Shown here one piece after another: positions 1 to 4,355 of a stretch of 5,347 bases of DNA (its first letter is position 1; each line of letters starts with the position of its first letter). The notes beneath the pieces are model-generated. The model ran no database searches, had not been told where the DNA came from, and was given only the letters and a program-made list of their open reading frames with translations. The position numbers were made by a program, and so were the translations under genes. The stretch spans positions 1 through 5,347 of the forward strand of contig JAENXM010000128.1 in assembly GCA_016649525.1 (NCBI GenBank), in the 5' to 3' direction. The stretch is from Actinomycetota bacterium. Lineage in GTDB: Bacteria > Actinomycetota > Geothermincolia > Fen-727 > Anoxymicrobiaceae.

Positions 1-243
1 CGCAACAGCGCCAACTCAGCCAACATGCTGGTGTTCAACGACTCGACCATGAACAGCGACGGCACAAGGATGCTGATCGGATATGTCGGCAGCGCCGAGG
101 GGAAGAAGGGCATCGGAGGAATCGATGCAAGGGACAGCGAAGTCATATTGGGGCGGGGCTGGACGTATGCGGTGAAGTTTACGACCACGGCCGACGACAC
201 GAAGATGACATTAAGCACGCATTTCTATGAGGTGGACGCATGA
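1..243 (+). CDS. C-terminal part of a beta-rich protein, possibly structural
   Basis: The frame is open from the first base of the window to TGA at 241-243, giving 80 visible residues; the true start lies upstream, and the first internal ATG (25) has no clear ribosome site. The visible part alternates polar and hydrophobic residues, has glycine turns and no membrane segment or cysteine. The end reads GWTYAVKFTTTADDTKMTLS followed by HFYEVDA, a strand-turn-strand pattern often seen at the ends of viral structural or decoration proteins; that link is inference from style only. The stop overlaps the next start as ATGA, so the two genes are probably co-translated. I do not recognise a family. Confidence 0.8.
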   Translation, partial: RNSANSANMLVFNDSTMNSDGTRMLIGYVGSAEGKKGIGGIDARDSEVILGRGWTYAVKFTTTADDTKMTLSTHFYEVDA

Positions 244-845
244 AAATGTTTGTGGTATTGTTCGCATTGATGCTGCTGGCGTCGCCTGCCGCGGCGGTCA
301 TGACCAGCGAGCGCTGCCTGAACGACACGCACCTGGAGCTCTACTATTCTTATAACCTGACGACAGACGGCACGGCCGAAGAGATCGTGTACAACCAGAC
401 GCACCTGTGCGCGAACAACTGCACGAGCAACAGGTGCGAGGGCACTGATGTCAGCGCAGATATGATGCAGGCGTACATGGTCGGCGGTCTTGGCATCTTC
501 CTGTTGCTGCTTGGCGTGTGGCTTGGCATGCCTTACGGCAAGGTTGCGGGCACTGAGCAGATAAAGCCGATGTGGGATGTGCAGATAGTCATCCGCTACA
601 TGTTCTTTTTCCTGGGGCTGTACTTTGTCTACATGTCTATGGCGATGGTGCGCCGCGTAGGTGACGTGTACGGCGCACATAGCGATGTGGTTGATGCTAC
701 AGGCGTTGCTGTGCTGGTGCTGAGCATAGTGCTGTACCTCTTCCTGATTGTGTTCATAACTGATGTGCTCTTTTACATACTCAAAGTTATCGGGGACCGC
801 AAGGACGAGAAGTACAAAGGCTACGAGGGCAGGGGAGGCACGTGA
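240..845 (+). CDS. Secreted/membrane protein: signal peptide, Cys-rich ectodomain, three TM helices
   Basis: This 201-residue protein begins with a signal peptide (K2, hydrophobic core 4-14, likely cleavage after Ala-Ala-Ala at 17-19). Residues 20-77 form a small ectodomain with four cysteines (C26, C57, C61, C66), which could make two disulfides, and four N-glycosylation sequons (N28-D-T, N39-L-T, N52-Q-T, N60-C-T). Three hydrophobic segments follow at about 79-97, 117-137 and 154-181, and the tail (186-201) is charged and probably cytoplasmic. The layout resembles Cys-rich ectodomain membrane proteins I associate with archaeal viral contigs (recollection, not a search). It starts inside the previous stop (ATGA). 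A surface or envelope glycoprotein is the best guess; a host-membrane protein is the alternative. Confidence 0.88.
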   Translation: MKMFVVLFALMLLASPAAAVMTSERCLNDTHLELYYSYNLTTDGTAEEIVYNQTHLCANNCTSNRCEGTDVSADMMQAYMVGGLGIFLLLLGVWLGMPYGKVAGTEQIKPMWDVQIVIRYMFFFLGLYFVYMSMAMVRRVGDVYGAHSDVVDATGVAVLVLSIVLYLFLIVFITDVLFYILKVIGDRKDEKYKGYEGRGGT

Positions 846-1096
846 GCAACGTCAACAGGAAGGAAAGCAAAAAGGAGGAAAGCAGGGTAGTACGCGTGGA
901 CTCGCTGTTCGCGAAGGCAGTCGAGGACCGAAAGAAGCGCATGGAGAAGGCTTTCAAGCGCAGCTACGGCTACAGCCGCACGTTCGACTTCCCGGAGATA
1001 ACCAGGATATTCGGGGCTGTGTATTTCAAAGAAGTATTCGGAGACATACCGATCGAGCAGGCCGTGCGCATAATCGAGGGTGTTTCCAATGCCTGA
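842..1096 (+). CDS. Small charged soluble protein, unknown function
   Basis: An 84-residue protein starting at GTG 842, which overlaps the upstream stop as GTGA and is preceded by GGGGAGG at 832-838, a strong ribosome site that decides the start. The first 45 residues are highly charged and Lys/Arg-rich (KESKKEES, then EDRKKRMEKAFKR) and likely helical. The second half is more hydrophobic (about 48-82, containing FPEITRIFGAVYFKEVFGD and a helix ending IEGVSNA) and looks like a compact helical fold rather than a membrane anchor. It lies between two membrane protein genes and probably acts in the same assembly. No family recognised. Confidence 0.82.
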   Translation: MSNVNRKESKKEESRVVRVDSLFAKAVEDRKKRMEKAFKRSYGYSRTFDFPEITRIFGAVYFKEVFGDIPIEQAVRIIEGVSNA

Positions 1097-1334
1097 CCCC
1101 GCTGCGATGTTCGACTTCTTCGGGTGGATGAAGGGCATACCCGTGCTCGGCAAGCTGTTCGAAGGCGGGGCTGGTGCTACTCCTCTTGAGGGGTTCCTAA
1201 ACAGCCTAAGCAGCATGAGCCAGCTCGACATGATGGGGCTGATAGGAGCGGGCTTCGCGCTGGCCGCACTGGCAGCATACTCGGAGATGTTCATGCGCGC
1301 GCAGTGGCCGCAGCCGCGGAGGGGAGGAAGATGA
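1089..1334 (+). CDS. Small single-span membrane protein
   Basis: ATG 1089 gives 81 residues and an 8-base overlap with the preceding gene. The SD-like GAGGGTG at about 1074-1080 stands at proper distance from it, so it is preferred over GTG 1080, which overlaps that site. The protein has an aromatic, amphipathic N-terminus (MFDFFGWMKGIPVLGKLF, about 7-24), a Gly/Ala linker, a short Ser-rich helix (38-45), one membrane span (about 48-64) and a short basic tail ending RRGGR. The size and shape fit a small virion membrane protein or a membrane-active peptide, but nothing in the sequence decides. The stop is shared with the next start as ATGA. Confidence 0.8.
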   Translation: MPDPAAMFDFFGWMKGIPVLGKLFEGGAGATPLEGFLNSLSSMSQLDMMGLIGAGFALAALAAYSEMFMRAQWPQPRRGGR

Positions 1335-1705
1335 AGAGACCGATGTGGCAGGACCTACTGATGATTTTAGGGTTCGTGCTGTACCTTGGAGCCGGCTTTG
1401 CGACCAAGTACATCATAGCGCAAGTCGCGCAGGAGGTCGGCTTCGCGGTCGAAGCGGAGCAGCTAGAGAGCAACCCGTTAATGCGGCAGGCCCTCATGTA
1501 CCGCTACGGCATGCTTGTTGTGCAGGTAATCGCTATCTCGATGTTCGCGGGCGTGCACTGGATACTGCGCAGGACTTACCTGCAGGCGACAGCGAACAAG
1601 GAAGCTGTCTACCTTTGCCTGAGCTTCTATTCTATATCGATGTTCGCGTTCTTCCTGCAGAACTTCATGAACGACCTGCCGATACTTTTGGGGATATTGA
1701 GCTGA
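1331..1705 (+). CDS. Three-TM membrane protein with an ESNPLMR motif
   Basis: ATG 1331 overlaps the previous stop as ATGA and follows a purine-rich GGAGGGGAGGAAG ribosome site (about 1318-1330). It is preferred to GTG 1304, which would add nine residues read from the neighbour gene. The 124-residue product has membrane helices at about 9-30, 60-79 and 93-113. Between helices 1 and 2 lies an acidic loop (E35, E41, E43, E46) ending in E46-S-N-P-L-M-R52. An E-x-N-P-L-M motif before a hydrophobic helix recalls the small DUF5658-type membrane proteins, but this is resemblance only. R80-R81 after helix 2 suggests a cytoplasmic loop. Function unknown; it is probably part of the membrane module with its neighbours. 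Confidence 0.85.
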   Translation: MKRPMWQDLLMILGFVLYLGAGFATKYIIAQVAQEVGFAVEAEQLESNPLMRQALMYRYGMLVVQVIAISMFAGVHWILRRTYLQATANKEAVYLCLSFYSISMFAFFLQNFMNDLPILLGILS

Positions 1706-1711
1706 TGTAAG

Positions 1712-1861
1712 ATGTTCGAGAGCTTTTTTGGAGGGCAGAAGAAGAAGCGGATCGTGAAGTGCCTAGAGCACGAGAAGTACTTCACTGATCTCAAGGCGTT
1801 TGCGAAGCATGTGGAAGAGTACCATACCGACGAGTTCGAGTTCATAGAGGAGGGAGATTGA
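1712..1861 (+). CDS. 49-aa CHHH zinc-finger-like protein
   Basis: A short gene of 49 codons from ATG 1712 to TGA 1859-1861, below a usual ORF length cut-off. GAGCTGAT (1699-1706) is an acceptable ribosome site, and the gap from the upstream stop is six bases. Residues 17-38 match the classical finger spacing: C17-x2-H20-x12-H33-x4-H38, with the hydrophobic residues of a beta-hairpin/helix finger (Y23, F24, L27, F30). The second cysteine is replaced by His, so it is a CHHH variant or a finger that has lost tight metal binding. The N-terminus carries K10-K11-K12-R13, suited to nucleic acid contact; the C-terminus is acidic. Codon use matches the neighbours. Role unknown; DNA binding or protein binding are both possible. 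Confidence 0.75.
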   Translation: MFESFFGGQKKKRIVKCLEHEKYFTDLKAFAKHVEEYHTDEFEFIEEGD

Positions 1862-1862
1862 A

Positions 1863-2111
1863 ATGAGAAAAAACAACGGATTCAAGCCTCATGTGGCGTT
1901 TTATTACTGTGGATGGATTGCAACAATAGCAGGCATCATGATCGGCCTAGAGCACCACGAGATACACGACGGCAACCATTATATGCTTCAAGATGCTGGA
2001 GTGCTTGGCATTGGCATCCTGTTCATGTTAGCATCATACCCAACATCAATATTGTGGGATATGTTAGATGAGCTTGAAAAATATAAGATAGTAAAAAGGA
2101 AGAAGAAGTGA
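1863..2111 (+). CDS. Small two-TM membrane protein with His-rich loop
   Basis: ATG 1863 lies one base after the preceding stop, with GAGGAGGGAG (1847-1856) as ribosome site inside that gene. The 82 residues hold two hydrophobic spans (about 11-29 and 45-65) joined by a short loop rich in histidine and acidic residues (E30-H-H-E-I-H-D-G-N-H39). A charged helix at 66-74 leads to a basic end (K75 to K82). Both termini are basic, so both are probably cytoplasmic with the His-rich loop outside. The loop could bind metal (inference). Third positions are more AT-rich than in the flanking genes, which may mean separate acquisition. No family recognised. Confidence 0.82.
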   Translation: MRKNNGFKPHVAFYYCGWIATIAGIMIGLEHHEIHDGNHYMLQDAGVLGIGILFMLASYPTSILWDMLDELEKYKIVKRKKK

Positions 2112-2115
2112 TTGA

Positions 2116-2418
2116 ATGGACAAGAAAGAGGAGATGAAGAAGATGGTCGAGCAGAACAGGCGTATACACGCGTCGTTCGAGACGACGATAAAGCTGCTGC
2201 TGCCATACATCAAGTTCGACATCCCGAAAGGCATGTTCGGGCTGATGGTGAAGCCGGTCGAGGCTGCGTACGAGTCTTCGAAGCATAGCTTTAACGCCAT
2301 AGAACTTTTGCAGACTCCGCAGCGCGAGCTTGCCCTCTCGAACTTCATGTTCGGGCTGATGTTCGGCAAGACCGAGCTGCTGCTGCAGATATTGAAACGG
2401 GGTGAGAAGAATGGTTGA
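2116..2418 (+). CDS. Helical soluble protein with a repeated MFGLM segment
   Basis: 100 residues if started at ATG 2116, which has only a weak distant AAGGA. ATG 2143 (91 residues) is better placed behind AGAGGAG (2127-2133), so the start is uncertain. The protein looks mostly alpha-helical: a charged first helix (3-16), a hydrophobic stretch (26-36), and a C-terminal part ending in basic residues. The pentapeptide MFGLM occurs twice (about 40-44 and 78-82) from an exact 16-base DNA repeat (2232-2247 and 2346-2361), suggesting an internal duplication or a shared helical packing motif. It is not clearly membrane spanning. Its end overlaps the next gene by eight bases. Function unknown. Confidence 0.8.
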   Translation: MDKKEEMKKMVEQNRRIHASFETTIKLLLPYIKFDIPKGMFGLMVKPVEAAYESSKHSFNAIELLQTPQRELALSNFMFGLMFGKTELLLQILKRGEKNG

Positions 2419-2632
2419 ATGGAAGACGGTATGCCGCGTATGCGGCGAGGACGTCGACAACAAGACAGCGCTCACGCACTTCCTGACAAAGCACATGGAG
2501 GCCGCGCATTACATGCTGGCCGTGCCTGTGCTCGGGAGCATCGAGCTGCCGGTGCGCAAGAAGAAGAAGTTGCAGAAGGCGCCTGTCGTTGAAGACGAGG
2601 ACGAGGACGAAGGGGAGCTCACGTTCGAATAG
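2411..2632 (+). CDS. C2H2 zinc-finger protein with basic/acidic tail
   Basis: ATG 2411 gives 73 residues; GGGGTGA at 2399-2405 lies five bases before it and an in-frame GTG at 2402 falls inside that site, so ATG is preferred. The finger is C8-x2-C11-x11-H23-x4-H28, with a second-half helix (ALTHFLTKHMEAAHYM) as in C2H2 fingers; H33 is a spare ligand. A hydrophobic segment (36-46) is followed by a lysine cluster (R49 to K53) and a strongly acidic tail (E61 to E69, alternating E and D). Single C2H2 proteins of this size are frequent in archaeal viruses, often as transcription regulators. A DNA-binding regulator is likely, but the target is unknown. It closes the first gene run; no obvious T-rich terminator follows. 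Confidence 0.85.
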   Translation: MVEWKTVCRVCGEDVDNKTALTHFLTKHMEAAHYMLAVPVLGSIELPVRKKKKLQKAPVVEDEDEDEGELTFE

Positions 2633-2649
2633 TGGGCTTACCACTCCTC

Positions 2650-2700
2650 GATAATAACACAAGCATTATAATCTATATTTCTTGGCATATGTGTCTTATC
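2650..2700. repeat. Imperfect inverted repeat upstream of the 2712 promoter
   Basis: GATAATAACACA (2650-2661) and TGTGTCTTATC (2690-2700) are inverted copies differing by one inserted/substituted position, 28 bases apart, in an AT-rich gap directly upstream of the BRE/TATA. This could be an operator or activator site; chance is possible in AT-rich DNA. Confidence 0.4.
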
Positions 2701-2750
2701 ACGGAAAAAGCTTTTATAGGCTATGCCCATAGATTTTTTAGGTGATAAGA
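2694..2750. repeat. 9-bp inverted repeat bracketing the promoter
   Basis: TCTTATCAC (2694-2702) and GTGATAAGA (2742-2750) are perfect inverted copies, 39 bases apart, with the TATA box at 2712 between them. The right arm overlaps the ribosome site and start of the 27-codon gene, so part of the match may reflect the SD consensus. It also shares GATAA with the repeat at 2650. Confidence 0.5.
2704..2719 (+). promoter_or_regulatory. Archaeal promoter (BRE + TATA)
   Basis: GAAAAAG (2704-2710) followed by TTTTATAG (2712-2719) has the form of a BRE plus TATA box. Transcription would start near 2740, giving a leader of about ten bases with the GGTGAT ribosome site before ATG 2750. It begins the run of small genes of region B. 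Confidence 0.7.
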
Positions 2751-2833
2751 TGGGAGTGACATTAAAATGCCCGCATTGCGGGAAAGAAGCTATGCTGATA
2801 TTCTCACTGGCTGAAACTAAGAAAGAGGTGTAA
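2750..2833 (+). CDS. 27-aa CxxC micro-protein
   Basis: ATG 2750 to TAA 2831-2833 encodes 27 residues: a short strand, then C7-P-H-C10-G-K, then a hydrophobic strand and a charged end (ETKKEV). The CPxCG knuckle is half of a zinc ribbon, so metal binding would need a dimer or a partner. Support for real coding comes from the promoter about 30 bases upstream, a good ribosome site (AGGTGAT, 2740-2746) and the next gene starting five bases after the stop with its SD inside this one. It was too short for ordinary gene calling. Function unknown. Confidence 0.6.
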   Translation: MGVTLKCPHCGKEAMLIFSLAETKKEV

Positions 2834-2838
2834 GACAT

Positions 2839-3000
2839 ATGTGGAAGGATTCAAGTGGATTGCCGATGAGCGCCAAATGGAACTTGGCCGTTGAAAGATT
2901 GGTTCATGGCTTGGAGTCGATGAAAGCGAACAAGCCTATTTTTTCGTTATTGGTTGCTTGGACGTATGCGCGAAACGCATACGTCATCAATATGAGGTGA
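2839..3000 (+). CDS. 53-aa small protein, unknown
   Basis: ATG 2839 follows AGAGGTG (2824-2830) by eight bases, an excellent archaeal ribosome site. The 53 residues have Trp near the start (W2, W14), a probable helix at 12-29, and a second helix with hydrophobic core at 34-41 (IFSLLVAW) ending in a basic TYAR segment. A peripheral membrane or small helical-hairpin protein is possible. Codons are more TTG-rich than in the neighbours. The end of the gene holds a perfect 10-bp stem-loop (2961-2985) encoding TYARNAYV. The stop TGA lies inside the ribosome site (GAGGTGA) of the following gene. No family recognised. Confidence 0.65.
   Translation: MWKDSSGLPMSAKWNLAVERLVHGLESMKANKPIFSLLVAWTYARNAYVINMR
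2961..2985. repeat. Perfect 10-bp inverted repeat with 5-base loop
   Basis: GACGTATGCG (2961-2970) and CGCATACGTC (2976-2985) are exact reverse complements with CGAAA between them. No T run follows, so it is not a rho-independent type terminator. It lies inside the coding region, just before the ribosome site of the next gene. Possible roles are an mRNA hairpin affecting translation or decay, or a protein-binding/recombination site. Confidence 0.9.
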
Positions 3001-3007
3001 AGCGAAG

Positions 3008-3118
3008 ATGAAGATCAGATTAAAGGAGTTCAGGAAGTACCCGAAGCTGAAGCTGCGCTATGTGAAATTCGATGCAAGCGGGCGCGCCGCGATGCTCGGC
3101 GGGAAGTTCGAGAGGTGA
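3008..3118 (+). CDS. 36-aa basic micro-protein
   Basis: ATG 3008 to TGA 3116-3118 encodes 36 residues. GAGGTGA (2993-2999), overlapping the previous stop, sits eight bases before the start. The peptide is very basic (MKIRLKEFRKYPKLKLRYVK, then FDASGR and a Gly-rich end) and alternates basic and hydrophobic residues in its first half, as expected for a beta strand pair or an amphipathic nucleic-acid-binding peptide. Gene spacing on both sides is tight (seven and five bases), which supports expression as part of the run. Function cannot be assigned. Confidence 0.6.
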   Translation: MKIRLKEFRKYPKLKLRYVKFDASGRAAMLGGKFER

Positions 3119-3123
3119 ATAGT

Positions 3124-3276
3124 ATGGAAGACGGCGACAAGCTGGGGCTTGTGACAGTGTGCTATCTGTTCACGATGTATATGATGAATTTGTTCGGGAT
3201 GATGTCGCTTCCGGTAGCTGCGATGCTTGCGGTTGTCAGCATCATTGCGCTATTTTTATGGTTGTCATATCGATAA
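3124..3276 (+). CDS. 50-aa two-TM membrane micro-protein
   Basis: ATG 3124 follows GAGAGGTGA (3110-3118), which includes the upstream stop. The 50 residues start with an acidic head (M-E-D-G-D) and then hold two hydrophobic helices (about 8-28 and 30-48) split by a Ser-Leu-Pro turn at 28-30, ending with Tyr-Arg. It is Met-rich in the first helix. This is a membrane hairpin with an acidic N-terminus and a basic C-terminal residue; holin-like or virion membrane roles are possible, with no direct evidence. Two bases after its stop the ribosome site of the next gene begins. Confidence 0.7.
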   Translation: MEDGDKLGLVTVCYLFTMYMMNLFGMMSLPVAAMLAVVSIIALFLWLSYR

Positions 3277-3289
3277 GGGAGGTGGTCGC

Positions 3290-3475
3290 ATGAGGATGTT
3301 CAGGTGGAAAGGCAGGGGCCCAAGCAAGTACCACAAGCGCGTGAAGTGCCCGTACTGCGGTAACCCGTTCTATGCGCCAAAGCACGCGATGCAGCACGGC
3401 AAGTTCGTCGCGACAGAGCGCAAGACCGCCAGGTGCCCGGAGTGCAAGGGAGAGTTCTTTTTTGTGGACGGATAG
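3290..3475 (+). CDS. C4 zinc-ribbon protein
   Basis: ATG 3290 is behind GGGAGGTGG (3277-3285), which makes it the start rather than the upstream in-frame ATG 3227, which would read back through the preceding gene. The 61 residues have a basic head (residues 5-19, rich in Arg/Lys/His), then C20-P-Y-C23 and C49-P-E-C52, a treble-clef or zinc-ribbon pairing with 25 residues between the knuckles, and a hydrophobic final strand (FFFV). The basic head and the ribbon suggest nucleic acid or ribosome binding; which one is unknown. It is the last gene of its run. Confidence 0.85.
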   Translation: MRMFRWKGRGPSKYHKRVKCPYCGNPFYAPKHAMQHGKFVATERKTARCPECKGEFFFVDG

Positions 3476-3483
3476 GTCGAGCA

Positions 3484-3513
3484 ATATGAGAGGAGAAATA
3501 TGAGCGGAAATAA
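3484..3513. repeat. Tandem copies of an ATATGAG-GGA-AATA motif
   Basis: ATATGAGAGGAGAAATA (3484-3500) and ATATGAGCGGAAATAA (3498-3513) are two overlapping direct copies of one motif. The second copy is also the core of the left arm of the larger inverted repeat. They probably extend the binding site for the same protein. Confidence 0.55.
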
Positions 3514-3571
3514 TTCAAAAGCCCGAAGCGTCGCAGCGCCATTATGGGTCTATCTCCGCTCACTATTTCTC
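3493..3571. repeat. Large imperfect inverted repeat upstream of the 3587 promoter
   Basis: The left arm GAGAAATATGAGCGGAAATA (3493-3512) and the right arm (3551-3571, reading GAGAAATAGTGAGCGGAGATA on the minus strand in two parts: GAGAAATAG, TGAGCGGAGATA) match at all but one substitution and one inserted base. The 38-base spacer has no such repeat. The right arm ends about 15 bases before the TATA box. An operator for the following transcript is the most likely reading; a replication-origin iteron or a stem-loop ending the previous transcript are alternatives. Confidence 0.85.
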
Positions 3572-3580
3572 TATGTATCG

Positions 3581-3594
3581 CGAGAGTATATAAG
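3581..3594 (+). promoter_or_regulatory. Archaeal promoter for a leaderless transcript
   Basis: CGAGAG (3581-3586) plus TATATAAG (3587-3594) forms a near-consensus BRE/TATA. A start about 25 bases downstream falls at or next to GTG 3616, so the first gene would be translated without a leader, common in archaea. Confidence 0.75.
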
Positions 3595-3615
3595 TGTTAC
3601 TGTTTGGTGGTAAAA

Positions 3616-3900
3616 GTGAAAAAACTAAGCCCTCGTACAGGAGATGAGGTCTGGATCAAGCCGGACTACGCGATAGCCCGCTTCATGGGAAGCAAGGTAG
3701 CGTTCAAGACCGTTGGTGACAGCGGCATGATATGCACTGCCAAGCCCATACAGGAGCGCAACCGGGAGCCGCAGGTCCAGCTGCACGTCAGGTTCATCGG
3801 AACTGACGTCTGGAAAGGCGTTAAGGACACGGTGGACATAGACGTTTATATACCGCTCGATGAGTGGGATAAACTGATTGAGGTGAAAAGATGTCAATAG
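3616..3900 (+). CDS. 94-aa beta-rich protein, unknown
   Basis: The start GTG 3616 is chosen because the TATA box at 3587 would begin transcription there and no SD precedes it; the in-frame ATG 3544 would run through the inverted repeat and promoter. The 94 residues alternate hydrophobic and polar residues with many predicted strands (EVWIKPDYAIARF, KVAFKTVG, VQLHVRFIGT, VDIDVYIPL) and a short C-terminal helix (DEWDKLIEVKR). C39 and C93 are isolated. A small beta-barrel or sandwich is likely. It overlaps the next gene by ten bases and, being first in the transcript with a phage-type partner, probably serves DNA replication, recombination or their control (inference). Confidence 0.78.
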   Translation: MKKLSPRTGDEVWIKPDYAIARFMGSKVAFKTVGDSGMICTAKPIQERNREPQVQLHVRFIGTDVWKGVKDTVDIDVYIPLDEWDKLIEVKRCQ

Positions 3901-4199
3901 AAACGATATATGGAGGCACATACATCACGGCTGCGGTTGCCAAATCGGAAAGCCTAAGAGGGACTGTGCTGACCATAGATGCAATAAGAACAGACATGTT
4001 CAAGGAGAAGGAGAAAGTCGTGCTGACGTTCAAGGACACGCTCAAGGAGCTGCCTTTGAACAAGACGAACGCGAAGATGCTGTCTGCGGCGTTCGGCGAC
4101 GACGAGAAGGAATGGGTCGGAAAACAGCTGGAGATACAGCTGACGAAGCGGATGTTCCAGGGAGAGCTCGTTGACGGGATCGAGGTGGTGCCGAAATGA
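3891..4199 (+). CDS. Phage-type conserved protein with LNKTNA and WxGK motifs
   Basis: ATG 3891 sits behind GAGGTGA (3880-3886) and gives 102 residues. The order of motifs is a beta start (YGGTYITAAVA, about 7-17), a strand-rich part with TVLTIDAIRTD, VVLTF (43-47), then L56-N-K-T-N-A61, F68-G-D-D, W75-V-G-K78, I82-x-L, and F89-Q-G-E-L-V-D-G-I. I recall this same series (LNKTNA, FGDD..WVGK, then FQGK.VDAIRV) in a conserved small protein of many tailed phages, usually encoded near recombination or single-strand-binding genes and thought to have an OB-like beta fold. Family membership is fairly sure from the motifs; a DNA-processing role is inferred. It is the end of a two-gene transcript followed by a T-rich terminator. 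Confidence 0.85.
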   Translation: MSIETIYGGTYITAAVAKSESLRGTVLTIDAIRTDMFKEKEKVVLTFKDTLKELPLNKTNAKMLSAAFGDDEKEWVGKQLEIQLTKRMFQGELVDGIEVVPK

Positions 4200-4206
4200 C
4201 GCCGCC

Positions 4207-4213
4207 TTTTTTT
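4207..4213 (+). terminator. T-rich archaeal terminator
   Basis: A run of seven T follows CCGCC just seven bases after the stop of the 3891 gene, without a clear hairpin. Archaeal RNA polymerase ends on such U tracts. Two further T6 tracts at about 4309-4314 and 4319-4324 could back it up. Confidence 0.6.
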
Positions 4214-4271
4214 AATTATGAAGATTACAGAGGATTAACTATGAACATTCCAACAAATAATACTAATAATC

Positions 4272-4355
4272 ATAATGAGGTGGAGATATTATATAGATAT
4301 TAAAAATATTTTTTATTATTTTTTATAGGGTATATATCTTCCAGCACCTCATTAT
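4272..4355. repeat. Inverted repeat around the regulator promoter
   Basis: ATAATGAGGTG (4272-4282) and CACCTCATTAT (4345-4355) are a perfect 11-bp inverted pair. Inside it GGAGATAT (4282-4289) and ATATCTTCC (4334-4342) also match with one extra base. The TATA box at 4331 touches the right arm and the expected start site lies just after it, a placement suited to repression. Half-sites resemble those at 3493-3571. Confidence 0.75.
4319..4338 (+). promoter_or_regulatory. Promoter of the winged-helix gene
   Basis: TATATATC (4331-4338) is the best TATA box; TTTTTATAG just before it is an alternative. Transcription from about 4358-4362 gives a leader near 27 bases with AAGGAGGG (4373-4380) six bases before ATG 4387. 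The surrounding 4200-4386 gap is far more AT-rich than the flanking genes. Confidence 0.6.

Noticed and set aside
763..1131. Long forward ORF overlapping the 842 and 1089 genes
   Set aside because: Gly/Arg/Gln-rich out-of-frame translation with no ribosome site; the overlapped genes have better starts and coupling.
821..1294. 157-codon reverse-strand ORF, and similar ones at 225-680 and 2023-2496
   Set aside because: Mirror frames of well supported forward genes with biased compositions (Ala/Ser- or His/Arg-rich) and no ribosome sites.
2638..2838. 66-codon reverse-strand ORF
   Set aside because: It runs over the forward promoter and the 27-codon gene; no reverse promoter or ribosome site was seen and no other gene is on that strand.
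2961..2985. Hairpin as intrinsic terminator or CRISPR repeat
   Set aside because: No U tract follows and no second copy or regular spacing is present in the window.
3500..3613. 37-codon forward ORF with AGGAG before its ATG
   Set aside because: Its ATG and ribosome site are made by the repeat motif, and the frame reads through the inverted repeat and TATA box, so it is better explained as a control region.
3544..3615. Upstream extension of the 3616 gene to ATG 3544
   Set aside because: It would translate the right repeat arm and the TATA box, from which the transcript starts only downstream.
4241..4303. 20-codon ORF in the AT-rich gap
   Set aside because: Asn/Thr-rich composition follows base composition, and the frame covers the left operator arm; no promoter of its own.
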